From positions 1 to 28,949 of IMG/VR virus record IMGVR_UViG_3300042892_002274: a stretch of 28,949 bases of DNA, one strand, 5' to 3'. The translations under genes and the position numbers were made by a program. This document shows, piece after piece, positions 17,030-23,536 of the stretch; the stretch's first letter is position 1; the number at the start of each line of letters is the position of its first letter. Origin of the DNA: a virus. The notes below the pieces were generated by a model. The model did not search any database, was not told the origin of the DNA, and worked only from the letters and a program-made list of their open reading frames with translations.

Positions 17030-17613
17030 TAAACAAAACTAACAATTGCATACCTAACACCACCTGTTATTGGCAAAACCTTATGCTGATATACATAACT
17101 TGATGGGAAAAGAAATAGTTGATTAGCCTTTGGCCTAATCGTTAAATTAAACTTGGAAAATTCTATTTCTCCTCCTTCGTAATCGTCATTGCAATAATAA
17201 ATTAAAGACATCCTTCTTGGTGTTTCAATATGATCATCTAAATGATTATTAAAATATTGACCCTTTCTATATTTTAAAACTAAATAGGGTTCGTGAGTTT
17301 TTGTTTCTAGATGAAACATTTCCTTGTAGTATTCTTCATATGGCGTAAACAAATTTTTTAACTTATTTGAAGTTTCAAGTAAAAATAAATCATTTTGATC
17401 TGATTCAAATGGGATGCTAATAGAAAAAACATTTCTTGTAGACAGGTCAATAACCTTTTCTCCATAAGAGTTGTGGGTTCCACCAAATCCCCAATTAAGA
17501 TTTCTTTTTTTTGTTTCTAACTCTAACTCTTCTATAAAATTTTTTGAATCTAGGAAAACATCATCATAAATAAAAAATCCTGGAATTGGTTCTGTATAAT
17601 TAGATAATGTCAT
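17026..17613 (-). CDS. 2OG-Fe(II) oxygenase, prolyl-4-hydroxylase-like
   Basis: A 195-aa protein with all ligands: H124-L-D126 (FNNHLDDH), H177 (YVYQHKVLP) and R187 (GGVRYAIVSF). The strand signature YYCNDDYEGGEIEFSKFNLT and RPKANQLFLFPSS lies between them. The N-terminal helical part (IPGFFIYDDVFLDSKNFIEE) is typical of this phage family. It is the second clear P4Hc-type enzyme in the window and is only modestly similar to the 5428-5958 enzyme, so they are probably not recent duplicates. It follows the 68-aa gene by 2 nt and ends against the lysozyme gene. Its substrate is unknown; neighbouring virion genes make protein hydroxylation possible (inference). Confidence 0.87.
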   Translation of the reverse strand: MTLSNYTEPIPGFFIYDDVFLDSKNFIEELELETKKRNLNWGFGGTHNSYGEKVIDLSTRNVFSISIPFESDQNDLFLLETSNKLKNLFTPYEEYYKEMFHLETKTHEPYLVLKYRKGQYFNNHLDDHIETPRRMSLIYYCNDDYEGGEIEFSKFNLTIRPKANQLFLFPSSYVYQHKVLPITGGVRYAIVSFVY

Positions 17614-17615
17614 TT

Positions 17616-17822
17616 TTATACGGGATAACTATCGCCAACTGACAACTGACCATCTTCAATAAAAATCATTTGATGTGGTGTTGCAATAACTCTTGCCAAT
17701 AATTCATTACAGTCCATAATACATTCTACTACCCCATTAACTGCAATTGCTATTTTATAACTATGATCATTAATATCATAGCCTTCTTTTTTAATTATTT
17801 CTAAACTTCTTGCCGTAAGCAT
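17616..17822 (-). CDS. small phage protein, 68 aa, paralog of 18085-18321
   Basis: The pattern YKIAIAVNGVVECIMDCNEL, then ATPHQMIFIEDGQLSVGDSY, parallels the 78-aa neighbour (KLALVIDNEVVDILHTDERL, then SNPIIIDVSE, LFVGATY). Both read as two beta strands, a helix, a strand and a final VG.xY turn, a combination common in small phage proteins encoded near fibres. It is immediately downstream of the Cys-rich gene (9-nt gap) and 2 nt upstream of the oxygenase. Function unknown. Confidence 0.7.
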   Translation of the reverse strand: MLTARSLEIIKKEGYDINDHSYKIAIAVNGVVECIMDCNELLARVIATPHQMIFIEDGQLSVGDSYPV

Positions 17823-17831
17823 TTTTCTCCA

Positions 17832-18080
17832 TTAGTCTTGTACAGCAGGCCATTTGTTAATTGGACAAGATGCTGCTTTTAGTTTTGTTTTTTGATTCAT
17901 AAAACATCCACAGAGTTTGCAAGTCTTGGTTGCTTGAATTAATTCTGGACAAGACAAACAAATATCATATCTTTCTTTTTGTATTTCATCCGTTGTATGA
18001 TTGTTTGGATTAAGAAGATCCCAAGGTTTTACTTGTGACTGTGCTTCTTTCCAAATTTGCCATTTAGTTTTTTCTGTCAT
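17832..18080 (-). CDS. small zinc-ribbon-like protein, 82 aa
   Basis: Six cysteines arranged C41-x2-C44, C54-x2-C57-x-C59 and C72 in RYDICLSCPELI / TCKLCGCFMNQKTKLKAASC, ending PINKW. This is the pattern of a widespread small phage Cys-rich family (I believe DUF6171), also frequent in T4-like phages. It is probably a metal-binding or protein-interaction module. The N-terminus has a KWQIWKEAQ helix. It lies in a tight run of small genes between the LamG-like adhesin and the oxygenase. Confidence 0.75.
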   Translation of the reverse strand: MTEKTKWQIWKEAQSQVKPWDLLNPNNHTTDEIQKERYDICLSCPELIQATKTCKLCGCFMNQKTKLKAASCPINKWPAVQD

Positions 18081-18084
18081 TTAA

Positions 18085-18321
18085 CTACTCTACATTGTTA
18101 AATGTTTTAGTTGTTTCATTATATGTTGCACCAACAAAAAGCGTTGGTCTGTTTTCTTCATTATAAAAATTTTCACTAACATCAATAATAATTGGATTAC
18201 TTAAAAGTATTGCAGACAATCTTTCGTCTGTATGTAAAATATCAACAACCTCATTATCAATAACTAATGCTAGTTTTACTAGTGGTAATGCTGGTTGCTC
18301 AGGCGTTGTGGTTTCTGACAT
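18085..18321 (-). CDS. small phage protein, 78 aa, paralog of 17616-17822
   Basis: After a flexible acidic N-terminus (SETTTPEQPALP) comes KLALVIDNEVVDILHTDERL SAILLSNPIIIDVS and the closing LFVGATYNETTKTF. The pattern matches the 68-aa protein two genes downstream. The ATG has AAAGGAG about 8 nt upstream, and a TATAAT-like region lies just before that, so this gene probably starts a small transcript. It is followed 4 nt later by the zinc-ribbon gene. No enzymatic motif; function unknown. Confidence 0.7.
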   Translation of the reverse strand: MSETTTPEQPALPLVKLALVIDNEVVDILHTDERLSAILLSNPIIIDVSENFYNEENRPTLFVGATYNETTKTFNNVE

Positions 18322-18356
18322 GTAAGTCTCCTTTATTATATTTTATCATATTTTAA

Positions 18357-19463
18357 CTAAACTGACTCTGCAGAAAAATTATCTATTAAAGATCCAGCAT
18401 TTGTACTAGATGGTGTTTTTATAATACCAGCCTTAGTTCCTTTTAATGGACTTGCAGGAGTATTAGTTAGTGTGGTTGCAAAAGCAGAACTTAATCCAGA
18501 ACTTTGATATGCTGTAATTGTAATGTCATCTCCGGAAGTAGATGCTTTAATAGAGTTTGCCTCTACAAATGCACTACTATTAGAATTAATTTGTGTTGTT
18601 TGAACTGTTGATATAGTTCCAGAAACATTTTTATATAATTTTAATTCTGTTAAATATGTTGTACCACCTGCAGCAACATATGTTCCACAATCTCCACCAC
18701 CACTAGTTGAGTTTCCTCCTGGTCCAGCGCAACCATAGGTTGTAGTAGTTACAACTGACTGACTGCAAGAGTCTCCAGTCGCTGGACTATAACTTGAACC
18801 AGTATATATTGTATATGTTGTTGATCCTTGTGATACGGTAGGTGCACCACACCCACTATCGTCAAAACTAGAAAAACATGTATCAAAAAAAGCACTGTAA
18901 TAGCACCCACCAGGACAAGTATATATATTTGATCCTGGGGTTGATGAAATAACATTTGAAACACTTCCACCTGTGCATTGATTTGTTACAGTGCCAGGAC
19001 TGCCTGATGCGGATCCAGTTTGACTCCAAGAACATGCTGTTCCAGCAATAGTTGTTCCACAACCACCAGTGCAAGCCCCAGATACTGGTCCGCCAGAACA
19101 ACTTGATGTACTTCCAGTTGCTACCGTACTGCCTGTGTAGTATGCTTGTGCGGTTGAAGAAGAATAGTTAACAGAACTTGCCCACCAAGAGTTTGCATCT
19201 GTTACCCAAAAAGCAACTCCTGGACCACCATCAGTAATATCAGCAGAAACAGTAACATTCTGTGCTCCTGTTTCAACTGCTGCCAATGGGTAGGTACTTC
19301 CTGCATCAGAGGATGTTGCTTTGTTTGTAGATATTGTCCATGTTCCTCTTGTTGCAGACCACGCTTGTCCTGTATCTGTTGACCCTAAAGAACCATCTGC
19401 TCTATTAAAAGAATCAGTTATTTTACTTAATATTGATGTGATAATTCCAAGTATATTTAGCAT
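18357..19463 (-). CDS. LamG-like adhesin with a cysteine-rich insertion, 368 aa
   Basis: The N-terminal part (ITDSFNRADGSLGSTDTGQA, TWTISTNKA, VSADI, VAFWVTDANSWW) is the start of a LamG/concanavalin-like sandwich seen in many phage and bacterial surface proteins. The same fold resumes at residue ~269 (YLTELKLYKNVSGTIST) and ends TNAGSLIDNFSAESV. Between them, residues ~122-259 hold 12 cysteines in Gly/Ser-rich sequence (e.g. GACTGGCG, CPGGCYYS). There are no cysteines elsewhere in the protein. The insert splits the sandwich and would need disulfide formation or metal binding. It is probably a host-recognition protein. The ribosome site is AAGGA 5-6 nt before the ATG. Confidence 0.78.
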   Translation of the reverse strand: MLNILGIITSILSKITDSFNRADGSLGSTDTGQAWSATRGTWTISTNKATSSDAGSTYPLAAVETGAQNVTVSADITDGGPGVAFWVTDANSWWASSVNYSSSTAQAYYTGSTVATGSTSSCSGGPVSGACTGGCGTTIAGTACSWSQTGSASGSPGTVTNQCTGGSVSNVISSTPGSNIYTCPGGCYYSAFFDTCFSSFDDSGCGAPTVSQGSTTYTIYTGSSYSPATGDSCSQSVVTTTTYGCAGPGGNSTSGGGDCGTYVAAGGTTYLTELKLYKNVSGTISTVQTTQINSNSSAFVEANSIKASTSGDDITITAYQSSGLSSAFATTLTNTPASPLKGTKAGIIKTPSSTNAGSLIDNFSAESV

Positions 19464-19472
19464 GGAATATCC

Positions 19473-20258
19473 TTAAGCCGTCAGATCGCCTAGAAGAACC
19501 CAACTATTTGTACCTGTTTTAATAAGTGTTGCTGCTGAGTATTGGCCAGAAAGTTTTCTATTGTTATTCTTGCTATTTAATGTAACGCTTCCACTTACTG
19601 GTGCAACTGATGTTTGAACAGATCCTATTTGTAGAATGTCGACTCTTGCTCCCGCAGGAAATGTGGTTTCTAATGGAATTGTAATAATTGAAGTTGATGA
19701 AGAAACGTTCATAATAATAATTTTTCCAGCGTCTGCTGGATCTAATGTATAATTTGCTGTTTTTGTTGATGAATCAACTGTTTGCTTTAATGTTGAGACA
19801 GCAGTTGGTGTTGCTGCTTTAACTGATGAAGTTTCTGATGTTGAATCACTTAGTTGAGAAACTCCAGGCTGTGAAGTTGTTGCTGCTTGTGGTGCTGCCC
19901 ATTTAAGACCAAATGTTCCTTGTGTATCGTCTGCAGTTAAAATATATCCATTGCTGCCAACTGTTAAATTATCAACAGCATTATTTCCGGTTCCAACAAA
20001 AAGATCTCCCTTTGCATCCATAACAGACTCTAAAACAACAGCACTAGTCTCTGTAGAAATTGCAGCAATCGATGCTTCAATATCGTATAAATATTTTGCA
20101 ATACCACCAGTTGGTGCAGCATTGGCAGCAAGTGGAGTATCCTGTCCATAATGATAATTTTTTAATGCAATCTGAATATCTGCAGCATCAGTTAATTCTG
20201 GCATTTTTGCAAGGGGGTATTTATGAGTTCCGTCAGTTCCAATATTTGTGGCAGCCAT
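19473..20258 (-). CDS. tail fibre-like protein, 261 aa
   Basis: Residues ~80-130 (MDAKGDLFVGTGNNAVDNLT, GSNGYILTADD) are shared with the 596-aa fibre. QLSDSTSETSSVKAATPTAV near 146 is the classic Phage_fiber_2-type phrase. The C-terminal ~95 residues (TKTANYTLDPADAGKIIIMN, VDILQIGS, NSWVLLGDLTA) align with the tip of the 674-aa fibre. It starts six nucleotides after TATAAT, with no ribosome site. It is predicted to be a short surface fibre or tip, one of the shuffled modules of this cassette. Confidence 0.8.
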   Translation of the reverse strand: MAATNIGTDGTHKYPLAKMPELTDAADIQIALKNYHYGQDTPLAANAAPTGGIAKYLYDIEASIAAISTETSAVVLESVMDAKGDLFVGTGNNAVDNLTVGSNGYILTADDTQGTFGLKWAAPQAATTSQPGVSQLSDSTSETSSVKAATPTAVSTLKQTVDSSTKTANYTLDPADAGKIIIMNVSSSTSIITIPLETTFPAGARVDILQIGSVQTSVAPVSGSVTLNSKNNNRKLSGQYSAATLIKTGTNSWVLLGDLTA

Positions 20259-20264
20259 ACAAAG

Positions 20265-20270
20265 ATTATA
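20265..20270 (-). promoter_or_regulatory. leaderless -10 box (TATAAT-N6-ATG) for 19473-20258
   Basis: TATAAT on the minus strand is exactly six nucleotides before the ATG at 20258. It lies in the 27-nt gap after the 48-aa gene. Confidence 0.55.
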
Positions 20271-20285
20271 CCATAATAATAAAAA

Positions 20286-20432
20286 CTATTGATTTACTGT
20301 AATAGCGCTATTTGCTTCAATTACTTCTATTTCTTGATCGATTCCCGTCAAATTTGGAGCGGTATTTAGAACAATGTTTAACTGTGATTCATAAACAGTA
20401 ACTGAGTCTTCATAAACAAAAACTTCTGGCAT
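20286..20432 (-). CDS. small protein, 48 aa, coupled to Ig-like gene
   Basis: It starts with ATG overlapping the stop of the 20432-20809 gene by 1 nt (TAATG), a strong coupling signal. The product is acidic and beta-like: it begins MPEVFVYEDSVTVYESQLNI and ends IEANSAITVNQ. There is no domain I recognise. Like the ORFs after the other two Ig-like genes, it directly follows a member of that paralog family, so a joint virion role is plausible. Confidence 0.65.
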   Translation of the reverse strand: MPEVFVYEDSVTVYESQLNIVLNTAPNLTGIDQEIEVIEANSAITVNQ

Positions 20433-20809
20433 TATGCACCAGTTACATCGTCAGTTACTGTAATTGCTCCAGTTAGAAGCGTATATCTTAATGTAGTGCT
20501 ATTAAAAATTTCAACATCGTAATAATATGTTGATCCTCCAACCAAATCGGTTCTAGCACTTGGTTTAATTGTACAAGTAATAATATCTGCACCTGTATCG
20601 ATCACTGCAGAAAGTTTAGTTGTATCCGCAACACTATTAATTGCTGTAGTTGGGCTGTCGCCTCTACTTGAAGCGATTGAAAAGATTGCTCCCGCAGCAG
20701 CATAGTCATCTAATGCAAATGTTGCTCCAGTAGAAGTTTTCGGGGTAATTTTAAAAACAAATGTGTCTCCACGATAATAGTCAAAGTCATATGTTCCAGG
20801 AAATGCCAT
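20432..20809 (-). CDS. Ig-like / baseplate-upper-like protein, 125 aa (paralog 2)
   Basis: It follows the same plan as the other two paralogs: an aromatic strand then YYRGDTFVFKITPKTSTGAT near residue 10, a middle strand with AAGAIFSIASSRGD, then VGGSTYYYDVEIFNSTTLRY and the end LLTGAITVTDDVTGA. This R-G-D-(T/S) strand and terminal (I/V).V..DVT are typical of short phage beta-sandwich modules. It starts exactly six nucleotides after TATAAT, with no ribosome site. Virion or baseplate association is inferred from context. Confidence 0.75.
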   Translation of the reverse strand: MAFPGTYDFDYYRGDTFVFKITPKTSTGATFALDDYAAAGAIFSIASSRGDSPTTAINSVADTTKLSAVIDTGADIITCTIKPSARTDLVGGSTYYYDVEIFNSTTLRYTLLTGAITVTDDVTGA

Positions 20810-20815
20810 GATCTT

Positions 20816-20821
20816 ATTATA
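20816..20821 (-). promoter_or_regulatory. leaderless -10 box (TATAAT-N6-ATG) for 20432-20809
   Basis: TATAAT on the minus strand ends six nucleotides before the ATG at 20809. The whole gap between this gene and the collagen-like gene is only 15 nt. Confidence 0.55.
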
Positions 20822-20824
20822 CCA

Positions 20825-21589
20825 CTAAGAAATGTGGACTAAGATAGATTTGACTTTTACATCCCCGTCAAAATCTGCTCTAATTTGTGGATTAATACCA
20901 TATTTTCTAATTCTGTCATTTACTATGTACAAGGTTTGAGTAACTGAAAAATCATAAAGATATTTATACTTTAGGTTTGCTACGAACTGTGTTGAATTTA
21001 AAGTTGCTTTTTCAGAAAAGGCTCTTATCCAAACCTCAGTATTATTTCCATATGTTTCTAGTTCAAAACAATAAGTTATTTCAACTCTAGTGCCTATGTC
21101 TAATCCTTTAAAGTTTAATTGTTGATTTGCTGCACTCCATAGACTTACATTTCCTTTTGGCAAATATTCTTCGTTTGTCCCCTCAGATTTTGCATCATTT
21201 AATAAATTTACCCATCCTTCATCTCCGCTAGATAGTCCTACACGAATTTGTGATTGATCTAAATTTTCATAATATGCCCAACCAGACTTTCTATTTTGAG
21301 AAACTACTCCGTTGCTTGCAACAATTGATGATTCTCCTGGTTCTCCCTTTTGTCCTCTTTCACCTTTTGGACCTTGTGGACCAGCATCACCTTTATCGCC
21401 TTTTGGTCCTATCTCTCCCTGTCTACCAGCAATTCCTTGTGGTCCTGGTGGCCCTACAAGTATTCTGTAGTCTATATCGGGCACTGAGGGATTATTTGTT
21501 TCTATAACTGTTTCTGCTACTGCTTCGGCATAGCCATATTTAGGTTTTGATTGCATTCCTGGAATTTCAGACTTTTTACTTATACTCAC
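20825..21589 (-). CDS. collagen-like fibre protein, 254 aa
   Basis: Residues 46-87 are an uninterrupted run of about 14 Gly-X-Y triplets (GPPGPQGIAG ... GQKGEPGES), which would form a trimeric collagen helix. A short N-terminal anchor precedes it. A ~165-residue beta-rich head follows (SGWAYYENLDQSQIRVGLSS, LWSAANQQLNFKGLDIGTRV, YLYDFSVTQTLYIVNDRIRK). Collagen segments are common stalks of phage fibres. The start is GTG, overlapping the stop of the 27-aa ORF as GTGA, and lies six nucleotides after TATAAT. It is probably a receptor-contacting fibre. Confidence 0.87.
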   Translation of the reverse strand: MSISKKSEIPGMQSKPKYGYAEAVAETVIETNNPSVPDIDYRILVGPPGPQGIAGRQGEIGPKGDKGDAGPQGPKGERGQKGEPGESSIVASNGVVSQNRKSGWAYYENLDQSQIRVGLSSGDEGWVNLLNDAKSEGTNEEYLPKGNVSLWSAANQQLNFKGLDIGTRVEITYCFELETYGNNTEVWIRAFSEKATLNSTQFVANLKYKYLYDFSVTQTLYIVNDRIRKYGINPQIRADFDGDVKVKSILVHIS

Positions 21590-21669
21590 TTATTAATTAT
21601 AAAGGTTTTTAAGTTAACCTTAATCACCTTAGAGGGTGTAACTGCAGGTGATGTAACTTTAATAATCAT
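21586..21669 (-). CDS. tiny ORF, 27 aa, overlapping both neighbours
   Basis: Its ATG overlaps the stop of the Ig-like 21666-22079 gene (ATGA) and its stop overlaps the GTG of the collagen-like gene (GTGA), a continuous coupled chain. The product begins MIIKVTSPAVTPSKVIKVNL and is short and basic. Position matches the small ORFs after the two other Ig-like paralogs. With only 27 codons it may simply be a coupling peptide. Confidence 0.45.
   Translation of the reverse strand: MIIKVTSPAVTPSKVIKVNLKTFIINK
21596..21601 (-). promoter_or_regulatory. leaderless -10 box (TATAAT-N6-GTG) for the collagen-like gene
   Basis: TATAAT on the minus strand is exactly six nucleotides before the GTG at 21589. 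It also lies inside the 27-aa ORF, so the gene could be both coupled and independently initiated. Confidence 0.45.
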
Positions 21670-22079
21670 AATCCAGTACCTGTTACATCGCTAAGCACTA
21701 CAATAGTTCCAATAACTGGTGTCCAAGTAACTTCTGATTCAACTGCACCAGACTCATCGTTAGGAATAATAATTTCCAAGTCAAAAGGTAATTCTAAAAC
21801 GGTATTTCTATAACCAGTTCCCCAAAGTTTTGTAATCTCAGAGGTAGCGGTAATAACAACATAACCAGTATATTTTTCAACGGTCAATTCATCTAAAGTA
21901 TCACCAGAGGCATCGTAGGAAGAAGAAACAAATGTCCAATCAGAAATATCTACAGAAGTAACTTCATCGTCTTCTAAAAATTCTACTTTAAGAGTTGCAG
22001 AATCTCCACGAACTACTTTCCATTGGATATTTATTGGAGATGCACCTACTTGATCAATGGAAGCGGTGACATAACTCAT
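21666..22079 (-). CDS. Ig-like / baseplate-upper-like protein, 137 aa (paralog 3)
   Basis: IQWKVVRGDSATLKVEFLED near residue 18 parallels NWTVVIGDSASFRIYVQDD of the 15955-16371 product. The central SDWTFVSSSYD strand, the PFDLEIIIPND strand near residue 100 and the terminal TPVIGTIVVLSDVTGTGL also match the family. It starts exactly six nucleotides after TATAAT, with no ribosome site. It is the first virion-type gene of the minus-strand run after the holin-like gene. Confidence 0.75.
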   Translation of the reverse strand: MSYVTASIDQVGASPINIQWKVVRGDSATLKVEFLEDDEVTSVDISDWTFVSSSYDASGDTLDELTVEKYTGYVVITATSEITKLWGTGYRNTVLELPFDLEIIIPNDESGAVESEVTWTPVIGTIVVLSDVTGTGL

Positions 22080-22085
22080 AAAATT

Positions 22086-22091
22086 ATTATA
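22086..22091 (-). promoter_or_regulatory. leaderless -10 box (TATAAT-N6-ATG) for 21666-22079
   Basis: TATAAT on the minus strand is six nucleotides before the ATG at 22079. TGTCAA, the reverse complement of the plus-strand -35 box at 22108, lies 16 nt upstream. Confidence 0.55.
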
Positions 22092-22107
22092 CCATACGGT
22101 TTTTCAT

Positions 22108-22136
22108 TTGACAGATCAGGAAAGTTCGTGTATACT
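22108..22136 (+). promoter_or_regulatory. strong plus-strand promoter (TTGACA-N17-TATACT)
   Basis: A consensus TTGACA, 17-nt spacer and TATACT. It points right into an AT-rich palindromic segment and then antisense through the holin-like gene towards the plus-strand genes at 22462. No gene begins close downstream on this strand. Confidence 0.75.
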
Positions 22137-22137
22137 T

Positions 22138-22214
22138 AAAATATATAAGAAAAAAGATATATCTTTAAGTTAAATATATAAAAGATATCTTATATATATT
22201 ATATATAGTATATA
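22138..22214. repeat. AT-only-type palindromic cluster downstream of a promoter
   Basis: A 77-nt stretch almost free of G and C. It contains the perfect palindromes AAAGATATATCTTT (22153-22166) and AAGATATCTT (22182-22191) plus flanking TATATAAG/CTTATATA arms. It may be a regulator-binding site, a small structured RNA, or a weak terminator of the holin-like gene. Confidence 0.5.
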
Positions 22215-22427
22215 TTACTTAGAATCTGAAATTCGATTTTCGATTAAAATGTCATACAATTTGTCAACTTTAATTTCAAGCCTATTGACCTGGTCTTTTA
22301 CACTAGATCCACCATTCGGGCGCAGTTCGGATAAATAATGTTTTACAAGCCATTTGACTCCGCCTGCAACTAGTGCTAGAATTGATAGCAATGTAAGAAT
22401 CATTCCTAACCAGTCTTGTGCATTCAT
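22215..22427 (-). CDS. one-TM holin-like membrane protein, 70 aa
   Basis: A short N-terminus is followed by one hydrophobic helix (LGMILTLLSILALVAGGVKW, residues 6-25), the conserved-looking LVKHYLSELRPNGGSSVKDQ, and a C-terminal coiled coil (VNRLEIKVDKLYDILIENR). This layout, with the LRPNGGSS(V/L)KD phrase, is common in actinobacteriophage membrane proteins of the DUF2746/holin-like type, often near lysis genes. It may form membrane lesions or act with the lysozyme 5 kb away. It has no Shine-Dalgarno site; TATAAT lies 9 nt before the ATG. The gene is antisense to the transcript expected from the promoter at 22108. Confidence 0.75.
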   Translation of the reverse strand: MNAQDWLGMILTLLSILALVAGGVKWLVKHYLSELRPNGGSSVKDQVNRLEIKVDKLYDILIENRISDSK

Positions 22428-22444
22428 TGTAGGATTATTATATC
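22416..22444 (+). promoter_or_regulatory. weak candidate promoter for 22462-23232
   Basis: TTGTGC and TATATC are spaced by 17 nt, with the expected start just before the AAGGAG ribosome site of the TTG-initiated gene. The match is imperfect. The stronger promoter at 22108 may serve the gene instead. Confidence 0.35.
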
Positions 22445-22461
22445 ATCATTTAAGGAGAGTT

Positions 22462-23232
22462 TTGAAAAAAGAAATACTCAGTACGCTTGAATACTCAAAA
22501 AATATAATTATATCTCCAGATGTTGATGGTTTAATGAGCGCCACGCTTCTTTCTCGAAATTTGGGACATCGAGTCGTCGGCACATATGACAAAAGTATTT
22601 TATGTTTGGCGGAAGGTATAAATCCGGCGGAATGTCTGTTCGTCGACTGCGATATGAATACTTCAGAGTTCGCGTCAATTGGAAATCATATGCGACTTAT
22701 GGAAGATAACATCTGTATCGAATCCTTTAATCCAAATGTTCACTTCGCCACCAAAAAGTATAACGAAAAGTTCCCTTACGCAACCTGTTACTTAATCGCG
22801 TTCGCAATAGAGGCACAAACCACCACTTTAGACAAACAACGCATGGCATATGCAGATTCGACATATAAAAATGCTGTCGACTATGCAGAGAATATGCGAA
22901 ATTGGTCTACTAGGATGGATGATGAGAATGTCCGATATGTTTTATCTGATGATGTAGATGTTTCCGAAGTAGCAAAAGAGTATGAAGAGAAACAAGGTTT
23001 GGTATCTCGCAGACTAGGCTTAGAAAAATATCTAGTTGAGATGAATACCGCACTAAAGAAACAATCTGCATGGAACTTTGCATTTCCTGGTGAATTAACA
23101 ACAATTAAAAAATATAAAACGGGATTAGTTGACAAAAATACTGTCATACGGTACAATAAAGATATAATCTCCTATGCCGAAATTTATGGTGGAGAATACA
23201 GCGTTACCTACAAGGATTTGGAAGAGGTATGA
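22462..23232 (+). CDS. DHH-family phosphoesterase-like protein (RecJ-like)
   Basis: Encodes 256 aa. The TTG start is chosen because AAGGAG lies 5 nt upstream; an in-frame upstream ATG at 22354 has no such site and overlaps the holin-like gene. The order of motifs follows the DHH superfamily: IIISPDVDGLMSATLLSR near residue 18 (metal-binding DxDG plus S/T-A), LFVDCDMN near residue 59 (motif II), IGNHMRL (where DHH or equivalent stands in the family) and SFNPNVHF. The rest is helical. Relatives are RecJ-type exonucleases or oligonucleotide/cyclic-dinucleotide phosphodiesterases. The third motif is degenerate, so the exact activity is uncertain. It overlaps the next gene by 4 nt. Confidence 0.65.
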   Translation: MKKEILSTLEYSKNIIISPDVDGLMSATLLSRNLGHRVVGTYDKSILCLAEGINPAECLFVDCDMNTSEFASIGNHMRLMEDNICIESFNPNVHFATKKYNEKFPYATCYLIAFAIEAQTTTLDKQRMAYADSTYKNAVDYAENMRNWSTRMDDENVRYVLSDDVDVSEVAKEYEEKQGLVSRRLGLEKYLVEMNTALKKQSAWNFAFPGELTTIKKYKTGLVDKNTVIRYNKDIISYAEIYGGEYSVTYKDLEEV

Positions 23233-23414
23233 TGAATAAAGAACAGATTAAAGAAATTCTAATCAATGAGATGGTTGATATTTGGAAAGAACAAGCAAAA
23301 GAAACTGCTGTTCCTACAAAAATGTTTGAAAGGTCAATGAAAACAATGATGCCTGGATTAGAAAATTTTGCAGAAAGAGCATCTTTAAAAATAACAGAAA
23401 ATATTGGTTTGTAG
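23229..23414 (+). CDS. hypothetical 61-aa protein whose end overlaps tRNA-Asn
   Basis: ATGATG start overlapping the previous stop (ATGA), with GAAGAGG upstream. A helical, charged protein (NKEQIKEILINEMVDIWKEQ, then FAERASLKITENIGL). Its last three codons and stop lie inside the first 10 nt of the tRNA gene. No recognised domain. Confidence 0.7.
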   Translation: MMNKEQIKEILINEMVDIWKEQAKETAVPTKMFERSMKTMMPGLENFAERASLKITENIGL

Positions 23415-23477
23415 CACAATCGGCAGTGCAGTCGGCTGTTAACCGACAGGTTATAGGTTCGAGTCCTATCAAACCAG
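23405..23477 (+). tRNA. tRNA-Asn (anticodon GTT)
   Basis: A full cloverleaf can be folded: acceptor TGGTTTG with CAAACCA, D-stem GCAC/GTGC, anticodon stem GTCGG/CCGAC with loop CTGTTAA, T-stem ATAGG/CCTAT with loop TTCGAGT, and discriminator G. The U1-A72 pair is usual for bacterial tRNA-Asn. CCA is not encoded. The 5' end overlaps the upstream CDS by 10 nt, so maturation would compete with an intact mRNA. Confidence 0.95.
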
Positions 23478-23481
23478 CAAC

Positions 23482-23510
23482 TTGACTTTCACATATATCC
23501 TAGATATACT
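23482..23510 (+). promoter_or_regulatory. promoter of the metallopeptidase gene (TTGACT-N17-TATACT)
   Basis: TTGACT (23482-23487) and TATACT (23505-23510) with 17-nt spacing, directly behind the tRNA. The leader carries ATAACAACTACGAAGGG, similar to the leaders of the right-hand promoters. Confidence 0.75.
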
Positions 23511-23536
23511 TAATATAACAACTACGAAGGGTTACT

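Noticed and set aside
22354-22461. Upstream ATG extension of the DHH-like protein
   Set aside because: It overlaps the holin-like gene and lacks a ribosome site. The TTG at 22462 follows a good AAGGAG.
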